Below, piece after piece: positions 35,920 through 45,321 of a stretch of 64,000 nucleotides of DNA. Each line of letters starts with the position of its first letter. The stretch's first letter is position 1. Both the position numbers and the translations under genes were made by a program. The stretch comes from JAWXCE01 sp033764775. Its GTDB lineage: Bacteria; Pseudomonadota; Alphaproteobacteria; Rhizobiales; Rhodomicrobiaceae. The notes below the pieces were generated by a model that did not search any database, was not told the DNA's origin, and saw nothing but the letters and a program-made list of their open reading frames with translations. The stretch is from contig JANRIQ010000018.1 in the NCBI GenBank assembly GCA_033764775.1, forward strand, positions 62,001 through 126,000, written 5' to 3'.

Positions 35920-36178
35920 TCTTGCATGCGCGCTTGGCGAAGCCGCCACACAATTCGCCCGTATTTGTATTGTTCCTTAAATGCCACATAGAGGGTTGCA
36001 TATTTGCTCGGCTTAGGTCAGCTTGCTAACGGCGCTCTCGCCGCATTTTGCGGGCGTCGCCTGTATGACGCAAACGCCGTATAGTGTCGCGCCGCAAGCC
36101 GCCTATGATGCCCGAGTGCTGAGTGCGAAAACAGATTGAGGGCTGCGGCGCGCCGCTGATAAGAAACGGAAATGACCA

Positions 36179-38548
36179 TTGAAAAATTTTCCATCCATGC
36201 GTCGCGTTGGTCATAAAGCGCAAGCTGTGCTGACCCGCGTCGCGAGCGGCGCGTCGCGTCTGCGCTCGCCCAAGATCGCCGCGCCGGACGAATGGACATT
36301 TCCCGCCGGCCTCGTCATCGTCATCTTGTCCCTCATATCCGGTTTCGCCACCTACGGCATTTTGAGCGGGTTGACGCCGATCACGCCGACGGACAGCGTC
36401 GTCATCACCGTTTTCCTCATCAACGGCGTGCTCATCCTGGCGCTGATGGCGATCGTCGGCTTCCAACTCGCCGATCTGCTGCGGGCGCGCAAACGCCAGG
36501 CGGCCGGCGCGGGCTTGCATGTGCGGATTTTGTCGCTGTTCGCGCTCGTCGCCATCATCCCGGCGATCATCTTGGCGACCTTCGCCACTGTTTCGCTCGA
36601 CCGCGTGCTTGAAGGGCTGTTCTCCACGCGGGTTAAGTCCATCGTGCAGAACTCGCTCGATGTGGCGACGTCCTATGTTCAGGACCATGAACAGATCATC
36701 AGCAGCGATCTCATCGGCATGGGCGAGCAGATCGAGAACTCGATGAAGTTGATGTCTGAAAACCCGGAGAAGTTTCAAAAATTTCTGGCAGGGCAGGCGA
36801 CGCTGCGCAAAATTTCGGCCGTGTACATCATCAATGACAAGGGGGATCGACTAGCGGTTGCTGGCGAGCCTGAAAAATATCCGCTGGCGAAATTGCCCGA
36901 GCAAGTGTTCTCGCAAGCTGCAGAAGGAAAAGTCGTCATCTTCCGCAAGGAGGGCACTGGAAACGTTGGCGCGATCAAGAAACTGAGCGGCGCTGAAAAC
37001 GCTTATATGAGCATCATCCGCCCGGTGCGCCTCGAAGTCATCCGCCACCTGCAGAGAACGCAGGCCAACGCGGCAATTTATAAAAGACTCGATGAAACAA
37101 ACCAGACGATGAAGCTGGTTTTCATCGTCATGTATGCGACGATAACCTTTACGTTGCTGCTGGCGGCGGTGTGGTTCGGGCTGTGGTTCACCAAATGGCT
37201 CGTCGCTCCGATCCGCAAGCTCATCGGCGCTGCGCAGCAGGTGTCCGAAGGCAATCTCGACGTGCATGTGGACGCGCTCGCGAAACAGGGAGACGTCGGC
37301 CAGCTCGGCGCCACCTTCAACCGCATGACGGCCGATCTGCGCAAACAGCGCGCCGAACTCGTCAACGCCAATGAGGAGCTGGAGGAGCGGCGTCGCTTCA
37401 TTGAGACGGTGCTTTCAGGCGTTTCGGCCGGTGTGCTGGGCTTGGACACCGACGGGCGCATCACGCTCGCGAACAAATCGGCCGTTGCGCTTCTCGGCGT
37501 TGAGGAGGGCGAACTCGTCGGCCGCCACCTGCAGGACGCCGTGCCGGAGTTCGGCGCGCTGCTCGCCAAATCCCAGCGTCAGGGCAAAAAACCGCTACAA
37601 CAGAACGTGTCCGTTATCAGGGAGGGGTCCGAGCGTAATTACGCCGTGCGCGTGACCCGCGAGATCGAGGACAAGAAGGACTACGGCGTGGTCCTCACCT
37701 TCGACGATGTGAGCGAGCTGGTGGTCGCCCAGCGCACCTCCGCATGGGCCGACGTGGCGCGCCGCATCGCCCACGAGATCAAAAACCCGCTGACGCCCAT
37801 CCAGCTCTCGGCCGAACGCATCCGCCGCAAATACGGCGACAGCATCACCCAGGATCGCGAAATCTTCGACCGCTGCACCGACACCATCATCCGCCATGTG
37901 GGCGACATCGGCCGGATGGTGGACGAGTTTTCCTCGTTCGCACGCATGCCGACCCCCGTTATCGAGGATCATGACGTTGCCGAACTGGTGAAAGAAGCGG
38001 TAATACTGTTTCAAATGAGTCACTCAGAAATCAGCTACACGCTGGATTTGCCCGAGCAGCCCATGATCGTGCAATGCGACCGCCGCCTCATCACGCAAGC
38101 CGTCACAAACCTTGTGAAGAACGCGGGCGAAGCCATCGCCGCCGCGCAGGCGAGCGCGGGGCCGGACGAGGCGCGGGCCGGGCGCATCATCGTCAAGGTG
38201 CGGGCCGACCGGGGCAGGGCGGTTATCGAGGTCACGGACAATGGTTGCGGCCTGCCTAAGGAAAACCGTCACCGGCTGATCGAACCCTACGTCACCACGC
38301 GGCAAAAGGGCACCGGCCTTGGTCTCGCCATTGTGCAGCGCATCACCGAGCAGCACGGGGGCGCGCTGGAGCTTGAGGACGCGGTGCAGCCGGACGGCTC
38401 GGCGCATGGGGCGGTGGTGCGGCTGTCCTTCCCGATCCTGAAGGCGGCTGAGGCCGCGCCGGCCTCACCACAGCAGAAAGGCAAGGCGGGCTCACCGGCC
38501 AAGCGCCGCGCCGACCGCGCAAAACATGGAGCGACTTATGGCGTCTGA
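36179..38548 (+). CDS. ntrY: Membrane nitrogen sensor kinase NtrY
   Basis: A 789-residue kinase. N-terminal spans lie at about 38-60, 76-98 and 118-140, and another at about 313-335 follows a periplasmic domain. HAMP, PAS (about 415-520), His532 (RRIAHEIKNPLTPIQ), the N box (NLVKNAGEAI) and GTGLGLAIV complete it. The start is TTG 36179 or ATG 36197, six codons later; the latter cannot be excluded. It is separated from ntrC by 259 bp in which I see no gene but which should hold an ntrYX promoter. Confidence 0.94.
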   Translation: MKNFPSMRRVGHKAQAVLTRVASGASRLRSPKIAAPDEWTFPAGLVIVILSLISGFATYGILSGLTPITPTDSVVITVFLINGVLILALMAIVGFQLADLLRARKRQAAGAGLHVRILSLFALVAIIPAIILATFATVSLDRVLEGLFSTRVKSIVQNSLDVATSYVQDHEQIISSDLIGMGEQIENSMKLMSENPEKFQKFLAGQATLRKISAVYIINDKGDRLAVAGEPEKYPLAKLPEQVFSQAAEGKVVIFRKEGTGNVGAIKKLSGAENAYMSIIRPVRLEVIRHLQRTQANAAIYKRLDETNQTMKLVFIVMYATITFTLLLAAVWFGLWFTKWLVAPIRKLIGAAQQVSEGNLDVHVDALAKQGDVGQLGATFNRMTADLRKQRAELVNANEELEERRRFIETVLSGVSAGVLGLDTDGRITLANKSAVALLGVEEGELVGRHLQDAVPEFGALLAKSQRQGKKPLQQNVSVIREGSERNYAVRVTREIEDKKDYGVVLTFDDVSELVVAQRTSAWADVARRIAHEIKNPLTPIQLSAERIRRKYGDSITQDREIFDRCTDTIIRHVGDIGRMVDEFSSFARMPTPVIEDHDVAELVKEAVILFQMSHSEISYTLDLPEQPMIVQCDRRLITQAVTNLVKNAGEAIAAAQASAGPDEARAGRIIVKVRADRGRAVIEVTDNGCGLPKENRHRLIEPYVTTRQKGTGLGLAIVQRITEQHGGALELEDAVQPDGSAHGAVVRLSFPILKAAEAAPASPQQKGKAGSPAKRRADRAKHGATYGV

Positions 38549-39935
38549 CATCCTCATCGTCGACGACGAGGCGGACATCCGCGAGCTGATCGCCGGGATC
38601 CTCGAAGACGAGGGCCATCGCACGCGCATGGCCAAGGACAGCGACGAGGCGCTCGCCTCGGTCGAACTGCGCCGCCCCTCGCTCGTGATCCTCGACATCT
38701 GGTTGCAAGGCTCCAAGCTCGACGGGCTAGACGTGCTCGCCCGCATGAAGCGCTCGCACCCGGAGCTGCCCGTGGTGATCATCAGCGGCCATGGCAACAT
38801 TGAGACGGCGGTGACCGCGATCAAGCGCGGCGCCTACGAGTATATCGAGAAACCGTTCAAGGCCGACAGGCTGGTTCACGTGACCGCCCGCGCCATCGAA
38901 GCCTCTAAGCTGCGCCGGGAGAACAAAGAGCTGCGCGAGCGCTCGCTCTACGGCACGGAGCTGGTCGGCAAATCGAGCGCCATCAACCACTTGCGCCAGG
39001 CGATCGAGAAGGTCGCCCCGACCAACAGCCGCGTGATGATCACCGGCCCGTCGGGCTCCGGCAAGGAGCTGGCGGCGCGCGTCATGCATCATCTGTCCCT
39101 GCGCGCGCAAGGCCCGTTCGTGGCGGTCAACGCGGCAGCCATGGCCCCAGAGCGGGTGGAGGTCGAGTTTTTCGGCGTCGAGGAGAACGGGGCGGCGGCG
39201 CGCAAGGTCGGCGCCTTGGAGGAAGCCCACGGCGGCACCCTCTACATCGACGAGGTCGCCGATATGCCGATGGAGACCCAAGGCAAGCTGCTGCGGGTGC
39301 TCGTCGAGCAGAAGTTTCAGCGCCTCGGCGGCGGGCCGAAAGTCCATGTTGACGTGCGCATCGTGTCCTCCACGAGCCGCGACCTGGAGCGCGAAATGTC
39401 CTCCGGACGCTTCCGCGAGGACCTGTTCCACCGCCTGGCCGTGGTGCCCTTGCGCGTTCCGGGGCTGGCCGAGCGTCGCGACGACATCCCCGAGTTGGTT
39501 GATCATTTCTTGCAGCAGGTGGCGGTGGCGACCGGCCTTCCGCCGCGCCGCATCGGCGACGACGCCATGGCCGTCCTGCAATCCCACGACTGGCCGGGCA
39601 ACGCACGCCAGCTGCGCAACATCATCGAGCGCCTCATGATCATGGCGGGCGGCGACGCGGACACCATCATCACGGCGGAAATGCTGCCCGACGACATTTC
39701 CTCAACCGTGCCCCTCTCGCCGAACGGGGCAGGGGGCGAACACCTCATGTCGCTGCCGTTGCGCGACGCCCGCGAAATTTTCGAACGCGAATATCTCATG
39801 GCGCAGATCAACCGCTTCGGCGGCAATATCTCGCGTACGGCCGAATTTGTCGGCATGGAGCGCTCGGCCCTGCATCGCAAATTGCGAGCGCTCGGCGTGA
39901 ATTCGTCGGATCGGGGCGGGGAGTTCCGGCATTAG
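38538..39935 (+). CDS. ntrX: NtrX response regulator
   Basis: A 465-residue partner of NtrY. Receiver Asp53 (VILDIWLQG), AAA+ domain with Walker A GPSGSGKEL and Walker B GGTLYIDEVADMP, and a C-terminal Fis-type helix-turn-helix (NISRTAEFVGMERSALHRK). The sigma54-binding GAFTGA loop, present in the NtrC encoded nearby, is missing: the corresponding segment reads FFGVEENGAAARKVGALEEA. It therefore probably acts on sigma70-type promoters. ATG 38538 (MASDILIVDDE) overlaps ntrY by 11 nt. Confidence 0.94.
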   Translation: MASDILIVDDEADIRELIAGILEDEGHRTRMAKDSDEALASVELRRPSLVILDIWLQGSKLDGLDVLARMKRSHPELPVVIISGHGNIETAVTAIKRGAYEYIEKPFKADRLVHVTARAIEASKLRRENKELRERSLYGTELVGKSSAINHLRQAIEKVAPTNSRVMITGPSGSGKELAARVMHHLSLRAQGPFVAVNAAAMAPERVEVEFFGVEENGAAARKVGALEEAHGGTLYIDEVADMPMETQGKLLRVLVEQKFQRLGGGPKVHVDVRIVSSTSRDLEREMSSGRFREDLFHRLAVVPLRVPGLAERRDDIPELVDHFLQQVAVATGLPPRRIGDDAMAVLQSHDWPGNARQLRNIIERLMIMAGGDADTIITAEMLPDDISSTVPLSPNGAGGEHLMSLPLRDAREIFEREYLMAQINRFGGNISRTAEFVGMERSALHRKLRALGVNSSDRGGEFRH

Positions 39936-39988
39936 CGCGTATATTGCCTTAAGCTGACTATATTGCCCATTCGCTTTGTGCAGGACCA

Positions 39989-40873
39989 ATGGCTCGAGTC
40001 ATTTTCGTCAACGGCGCCTATCGCAGCTACGCACAGGCCGTGCTCCACGTGGAGGATCGCAGCGTCCAGTTCGCCGACGCCGTGTACGAGGTGTGCGAGA
40101 TCCGCGACCGGCTGATCGTGGACGAGCGGCTGCACATGGAGCGGCTGCAACGGTCGTTGCGCGAGCTGCGCTTCGACCCGGACGCCGCGCCCCAGCCCCG
40201 CGCCCTCGGCGTCATTCTGCGGGAAACCGTCCGCCGCAACGCCGTGCGCGACGGGCTTGTCTATATCCAGATCACCCGCGGAGCCGCGCGCCGGGATTTC
40301 CCGTTCCCGCCGGCCGATACGCCTTGCGGGGTTATCTGTTTCGCCCGCTCCACATCGCGCGCGCGCGCCGAGGCGAAAGCGCTGAAAGGGTTGAAGGTCG
40401 TCACCGTGCCTGACATCCGCTGGCGTCGGCCGGACATCAAAAGCACCTCCCTGCTGCCCAACGCGCTCGCCAAGCAGACAGCGCGCGACGCCGGCGCCGA
40501 CGACGCTTGGTTCGTGGACGATACCGGGCATGTGACGGAGGGCGCCTCGAACAACGCCTGGATCGTGACGGCGAGCGGCGCTCTGGTCACGCGGCCTGCG
40601 GATTTCGGCATTTTGCGCGGCGTCACCCGTCAAGGAGTGTTGAAGCTGGCGGCGCTCAATGGTTATAACGTTGAGGAGCGGGCTTTCACCGTCGCCGAAG
40701 CCAAAGCCGCAAAAGAGGCGTTTCTCACCTCCGCCTCCGCTTTGGTTCTGCCCGTCGTCGCCATCGACGGCGCGGTTGTCGGCGACGGCTCACCCGGCCG
40801 CTTCACCCTCGATCTACGCCGAATGTTTCATCATCAGGCGGAAACTTCAACGCTCAACACTTTGTTAGCATAG
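39989..40873 (+). CDS. dat: D-amino-acid aminotransferase
   Basis: A 294-residue fold-type IV PLP enzyme (branched-chain/D-alanine transaminase superfamily) that interconverts D-alanine and D-glutamate with their keto acids. The PLP Lys151 lies in RRPDIKSTSLLPN, and the phosphate-binding loop region TEGASNNAWIV is visible. Its location between ntrX and hfq is common in Hyphomicrobiales, although trkA, often found there, is absent. D-glutamate supply for peptidoglycan is the likely use. Confidence 0.88.
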   Translation: MARVIFVNGAYRSYAQAVLHVEDRSVQFADAVYEVCEIRDRLIVDERLHMERLQRSLRELRFDPDAAPQPRALGVILRETVRRNAVRDGLVYIQITRGAARRDFPFPPADTPCGVICFARSTSRARAEAKALKGLKVVTVPDIRWRRPDIKSTSLLPNALAKQTARDAGADDAWFVDDTGHVTEGASNNAWIVTASGALVTRPADFGILRGVTRQGVLKLAALNGYNVEERAFTVAEAKAAKEAFLTSASALVLPVVAIDGAVVGDGSPGRFTLDLRRMFHHQAETSTLNTLLA

Positions 40874-41042
40874 CATGCAAATGGCGGCACACGAGAAGAA
40901 GACGAAGCATCACAGCATGTTCATTGGTCGGTCGCGCGGTAAGTTCTGCGTTGCGCCTCCACCTCAAACGTCGTCGAACCTGATATGCGGGGAACAAAGC
41001 CGCGCGGATCTTAAAGCCGCGATCAATAAGAACGGATGACCT

Positions 41043-41297
41043 ATGGCTGCAGAACGCCCTCAAAGTCTTCAAGATGCTTTCCTCAACCATGTCAGAAAGC
41101 AAAAAACGCCGCTTACGATATTTCTTGTCAATGGAGTAAAACTCCAAGGAATTGTCACGTGGTTCGACAATTTCTGCGTTCTTTTGCGACGAGACGGTCA
41201 TTCGCAGCTTGTCTATAAGCATGCGATCTCGACAATCATGCCCGGCGGCCCCATCTCCTTCCTCGACAACGAGCAAAATGGCGGCGCAGCCAGTTGA
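41043..41297 (+). CDS. hfq: RNA chaperone Hfq
   Basis: An 84-residue Sm-like hexamer subunit that pairs sRNAs with mRNAs. The Sm1 (IFLVNGVKLQGIVTWFDNF) and Sm2 (QLVYKHAISTI) motifs are intact; the N-terminus (AAERPQSLQDAFLNHVRKQ) and short C-terminal tail are alphaproteobacterial in type. The 169-bp upstream region has no other gene. hflX follows after 18 nt. It is the likely partner of the MmgR-like sRNA at 61.5 kb. Confidence 0.97.
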   Translation: MAAERPQSLQDAFLNHVRKQKTPLTIFLVNGVKLQGIVTWFDNFCVLLRRDGHSQLVYKHAISTIMPGGPISFLDNEQNGGAAS

Positions 41298-41315
41298 TGG
41301 GGAGGCGAGGGCGGA

Positions 41316-42647
41316 TTGACGGGTGAAACGGAGAGCAGGGGCGACCGCGGCCGACCGAGGCAGAAAGCGGCCGTCATCGCGCCCTACTTGGCGTCGCACG
41401 GCGGGGCGCCGTCGCCCTCGCGCGATCCAGCCTCTCGGTTGAGCGAAGCCGTGGGCCTTGCCGAAGCGCTCTGCCTCGACGTGGTTCTAAGAGAGACCGT
41501 CCGCCTTAGCGGCGTTCGGCCGGCGACGCTGGTCGGCGAAGGCAAAACCGCTGAGCTTGGCGCCCGGATCGCGGACGCCGCCGCCGGCCTCGCCATCATC
41601 GACCATGCGCTGACCCCCGTGCAGCAGCGCAACTTGGAAGTCGCCTGGGGCGTTAAGGTGCTTGACCGCTCCGGCGTGATTTTGGAGATTTTCGGTGATC
41701 GCGCGCGCACCAAAGAGGGGCGGCTCCAGGTTGAGCTCGCCCATCTGTCCTACCAAAAGAGCCGGCTGGTGCGCTCCTGGACCAATCTCGACAGGCAGCG
41801 CGGCGGCTTCGGCTTTCTCGGCGGCCCGGGCGAAACGCAGATCGAGGCCGACCGCCGGCTCATCGGCGAGCGCATCGCCGCCATTCGCGCGGAACTGGAG
41901 ACGGTGCAGCGCACGCGCGCCCTTCACCGCCAGAGCCGCCGCCGCATCCCTTATCCGGCGATCGCGCTGGTGGGTTATACGAACGCGGGTAAGTCCACGC
42001 TGTTCAATCGTCTGACGGGGGCCGGCGTCGTGGCGCAGGACATGCTGTTCGCCACCCTCGACCCGACCATGCGCGAGGTGCGGCTTCCTGCAGGCGACCG
42101 CGCGATCCTCTCGGACACGGTGGGGTTCATCTCCGATCTGCCGACGACGCTAATCGCCGCCTTCCGCGCCACGCTGGAGGAGGTGACGGAAGCGGACGTG
42201 ATCCTGCATGTGCGCGACATCTCGGCCAGCCACACGGAGGCTGAGCGCGGAGATGTGACGGCCGTGCTCGACGAGTTGGGGCTTGGAGCCTCCGGCAAGA
42301 ACACGCCCTTGATCGAAGTGTGGAACAAGGCCGATCTGCTGGAGCCGGAGGCCCGGGAGGCCATGCGCCGGGCGGCCAGCCGCAACACGCCGCCCGCCGT
42401 GCTCGCGTCAGCAATGAGCGGGGAGGGCGCGGCCGACATTCTGCGGGCCGTGCAGGACGTGCTGCACCGCGCTTACGTTCTGCGGCGGATCACCATTGCG
42501 CCGACCGACGGCGCCTTGCAGCACTGGGTCTACGAAAACGGCTGTGTTCTGGAGCGCGAGATCGCCGAGGATGGGGCTGTGCGCATGCTGGTGCGGCTGG
42601 CCCCAGCGAACGCCGCCAGGCTCGACGCGGCGGCCCGCATCGGCTAA
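41316..42647 (+). CDS. hflX: Ribosome-associated GTPase HflX
   Basis: A 443-residue GTPase that splits stalled ribosomes. The N-terminal HflX domain (about 15-190, with GFGFLGGPGETQIEADRR) precedes the G domain with G1 GYTNAGKST, G2/G3 region LFATLDPT and SDTVGFISDLP, and G4 NKADLL. It starts at TTG 41316, 18 nt after hfq, the usual hfq-hflX operon. The stop overlaps the mazG stop by 4 nt, tail to tail. Confidence 0.94.
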   Translation: MTGETESRGDRGRPRQKAAVIAPYLASHGGAPSPSRDPASRLSEAVGLAEALCLDVVLRETVRLSGVRPATLVGEGKTAELGARIADAAAGLAIIDHALTPVQQRNLEVAWGVKVLDRSGVILEIFGDRARTKEGRLQVELAHLSYQKSRLVRSWTNLDRQRGGFGFLGGPGETQIEADRRLIGERIAAIRAELETVQRTRALHRQSRRRIPYPAIALVGYTNAGKSTLFNRLTGAGVVAQDMLFATLDPTMREVRLPAGDRAILSDTVGFISDLPTTLIAAFRATLEEVTEADVILHVRDISASHTEAERGDVTAVLDELGLGASGKNTPLIEVWNKADLLEPEAREAMRRAASRNTPPAVLASAMSGEGAADILRAVQDVLHRAYVLRRITIAPTDGALQHWVYENGCVLEREIAEDGAVRMLVRLAPANAARLDAAARIG

Positions 42648-43513
42648 CGGATTATCTCCGTGGCTTTCGCCGCCGCCCACGCTGCGACCATCTCATCCAA
42701 GCTCAAGTCTGAAAACGCCTTTCCTTCATTTGCGGTGATTTGCTCCATAAGACGGAAGCGCCGCTCGAACTTGGCGTTTGCATTGCGCAAGGCCGCCTCC
42801 GGGTCCACGTCGCGCCAGCGGGCGGCCTCGACCAGCACGAAAAACACGTCGCCGAACTCATCCGCCACATGCGGGTCGGGTTCGATGGCGGCTGGCCGCT
42901 CAGGCGGCGCCGGAGCCCGCGCCATCGCTTCGCGCAACTCGGCAAGCTCTTCGTCAAGCTTCGCCATCACGCGGTCGAATTCGCGCCAGATGAAGCCCGC
43001 CGCCTGCGCTTTTTTTTGCAGTTTCATGGCCCTCGTAAAGGCCGGGAGCCCGGACGGCACGCCGTCGAGCGCGCTGGAGAGCCCTGGCTCTGCGCTTTTC
43101 TCCGCTGATTTGATCGCCGCCCACGCCGCGCTGAGGTCATCCCTTGCGAGGGCGGCGAGCGGATCGTCGGGCGCGCCGAACACATGCGGATGACGGCGGA
43201 TCATCTTGTCGGCGGCGGCGTTGGCCACGGACGCGAAATCGAGGGCGCCGCGCTCCTCGCCCATGCGTGCGTGATACACCACGTTGAACAGCAGATCGCC
43301 CAGTTCGTCGCGGATCGAGGCGTCATCGCCGCGCGCGATCGCCTCGGCCAGCTCATAAGCCTCCTCGATGGTGAACGGCGCGATCGTCTGCGGCGTTTGG
43401 GCGAGATCCCAGGCGCAGCCTGTCTCCGGCGTGCGCAGCGCGATCATCACATCCAGCAGGCGGGCGAGCGCGAGGCCTGCCGAGCGGTGCGGCGCGTCAG
43501 CCTCAGCCATCAA
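42644..43513 (-). CDS. mazG: Nucleoside triphosphate pyrophosphohydrolase MazG
   Basis: A 289-residue house-cleaning enzyme that hydrolyses NTPs to NMPs. Two MazG helical modules are present: the first with TIEEAYELAEAI and DELGDLLFNVVYHARM (about 48-90), the second with DEFGDVFFVLVEAARW (about 225-240), each with the metal-binding acidic residues. The length is normal for a two-domain MazG. It is convergent with hflX and is probably monocistronic. Confidence 0.93.
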   Translation of the reverse strand: MMAEADAPHRSAGLALARLLDVMIALRTPETGCAWDLAQTPQTIAPFTIEEAYELAEAIARGDDASIRDELGDLLFNVVYHARMGEERGALDFASVANAAADKMIRRHPHVFGAPDDPLAALARDDLSAAWAAIKSAEKSAEPGLSSALDGVPSGLPAFTRAMKLQKKAQAAGFIWREFDRVMAKLDEELAELREAMARAPAPPERPAAIEPDPHVADEFGDVFFVLVEAARWRDVDPEAALRNANAKFERRFRLMEQITANEGKAFSDLSLDEMVAAWAAAKATEIIR

Positions 43514-43595
43514 CGTCCGCCATCAGCGCCTCATATGCTTGACGCACGCAACCGATCCGTTCACCCGTGATTCGCATAATCGGTATTATGGAAAA

Positions 43596-45128
43596 TCAGC
43601 TAGCGTCCTTCGCGGATGGGGTTTCATAGTACCGCGACACCAGGCGATCAAGCAGCCGAACGCCGAATCCGGACCCCCAACTGTGGTTGATGTCCGTCGT
43701 TGGCGAGGCCATGGCGGTGCCGGCCACGTCGATATGCGCCCATGGCAGGTCGTCGCGGATGAAGCGTTTGAGGAACTGCGCGGCGGTGATCGACCCGGCG
43801 TCGCGCCCGCCGATATTCTTCATGTCGGCGGTCGGGCTGTCGATCATCTTGTCGTATTTTGGCCCGAGCGGCAGGCGCCACACCTTCTCGTCGGTGTCTT
43901 GACCGGCGGCGGTTAGTCTTTCCGACAACTGATCGTTGTTTGAAAACAACCCTGCGTATTCTTTGCCGAGCGCGACGATGATGGCGCCGGTCAGTGTCGC
44001 CAAAGTGACGGCGAATTTCGGCTTGACGTGCTCTTGCGTATAGGTGAGCAGGTCGGCGAGCACGAGGCGGCCTTCAGCGTCCGTGTTGAGGATTTCGATG
44101 GTCTGGCCCGACATGGAGGTGACCACGTCGCCGGGGCGTTGGGCGCGGCCGTCCGGCATGTTCTCCACGAGGCCAACCACCCCAACCACATTGACGGGGG
44201 CGCGGCGCTTGGCGAGCGTCAGCATCAACCCGACGACGCACGCGGCGCCGCCCATGTCGCCCTTCATGTCCTCCATGCCCTGGGCCGGCTTCATGGAGAT
44301 GCCGCCGGTGTCGAAGCACACGCCCTTGCCGACGAAGGCGAGCGGCTTCGTCCGTTTGTTTTTGCCGCCCTGCCAGCGGATGACGGCGGCGTAGGTCGGC
44401 CGTGCGCTGCCCTGCCCCACGCCCAAAAGCGCGTGCATTTTCAACTCTGTAAGCCGCGCCTCGTCAAGGATTTCCACCTCGAGGCCGTGCTCGCTCAAGG
44501 CGGCGACGCGGTCCACGAACTCCTGCGGGCCGAGCTTGTTGGCCGGCTCGTTCACCAGATCGCGGGCGAGCACGACGCCCTCGCTGAGCGCCTGCAAATG
44601 GGAGAAATGCGACGCCGCCTCGTTGTGCGAGGCGCAATGGATCGTCACCCGCGCAACGCCGTTCGAGCCGTCCGCCTCGTCCTCGTCCTGCTTCTTCGTC
44701 TTGTATTTGTTGAACTTATAGCTGCGCAGCACCATGCCCAACGCCAGATGCGCCACATGCTCGCCCGCGGCCCCCTCCCCGCCCTCCACCACCAAGGCGG
44801 CGTCCGGTTGCTTCAGTGCGAGCAGCTTGCCGCCAAGGGCGCCGCCCACATTCAGCCAATCCGTGGGACTGCGATCGCCGCCCTTCCCGAGACCCGCCAG
44901 GATCACCCGGTCGCAAGGGAGATTGGCGGGGGCGAGAACCTCCACCACGCTCTTGGGTTTGCCTTTGAAATGGGCGGCCGCCGCGGCGCGCGAGAGCACC
45001 CCGCCGGATTGTTTGTCGAGGGATGCGGCGAGCGGCGGCATCACGGCGCCCTCGTCGGCGAGCAGCACCACAGTCGCCGCGTCAGGTTTGCCGAGCGGGA
45101 GGAAGCGGATATTGGCGGGGTCGATCAT
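43596..45128 (-). CDS. pepA: Leucyl aminopeptidase
   Basis: A 510-residue M17 metallopeptidase that removes N-terminal residues from peptides. The C-terminal catalytic domain has the metal ligands in GKGVCFDTGGISMKP and the family signature NTDAEGRLVLADLL. The start at ATG 45128 (MIDPANIRFLPLGK) is chosen; an in-frame ATG 33 codons upstream would lead into the divergent lptF control region and adds a poorly conserved leader. In some bacteria PepA also binds DNA. Confidence 0.93.
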   Translation of the reverse strand: MIDPANIRFLPLGKPDAATVVLLADEGAVMPPLAASLDKQSGGVLSRAAAAAHFKGKPKSVVEVLAPANLPCDRVILAGLGKGGDRSPTDWLNVGGALGGKLLALKQPDAALVVEGGEGAAGEHVAHLALGMVLRSYKFNKYKTKKQDEDEADGSNGVARVTIHCASHNEAASHFSHLQALSEGVVLARDLVNEPANKLGPQEFVDRVAALSEHGLEVEILDEARLTELKMHALLGVGQGSARPTYAAVIRWQGGKNKRTKPLAFVGKGVCFDTGGISMKPAQGMEDMKGDMGGAACVVGLMLTLAKRRAPVNVVGVVGLVENMPDGRAQRPGDVVTSMSGQTIEILNTDAEGRLVLADLLTYTQEHVKPKFAVTLATLTGAIIVALGKEYAGLFSNNDQLSERLTAAGQDTDEKVWRLPLGPKYDKMIDSPTADMKNIGGRDAGSITAAQFLKRFIRDDLPWAHIDVAGTAMASPTTDINHSWGSGFGVRLLDRLVSRYYETPSAKDAS

Positions 45129-45321
45129 CAGTCGGTCAAATCCCAGGCTTTTTCGCCCAGACGTCAGGAAGGACGAAGTCAAATGAGGCGGCGGGCTCAC
45201 GCGCGAAAACAGAACGTGACTGTACAACCTCTCGCCGTGTTTGCAACAGGCTTGACCTTACGGCCGAAAAATAGCCATGGATGGCTGGCAGCTATCACCC
45301 TGCAACCTTGAGGCGCGGCGC

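Noticed and set aside
35920..36178. Terminator or small RNA between ntrC and ntrY
   Set aside because: An imperfect CGCCGCA/TGCGGGCG hairpin exists but has a bulge and no T-run; no RNA family is recognised.
40980..41040. EcfG-type promoter (GGAAC-N17-CGTT) before hfq
   Set aside because: GGAAC is present near 40990, but the sequence 17 nt downstream is AAAG, not CGTT.
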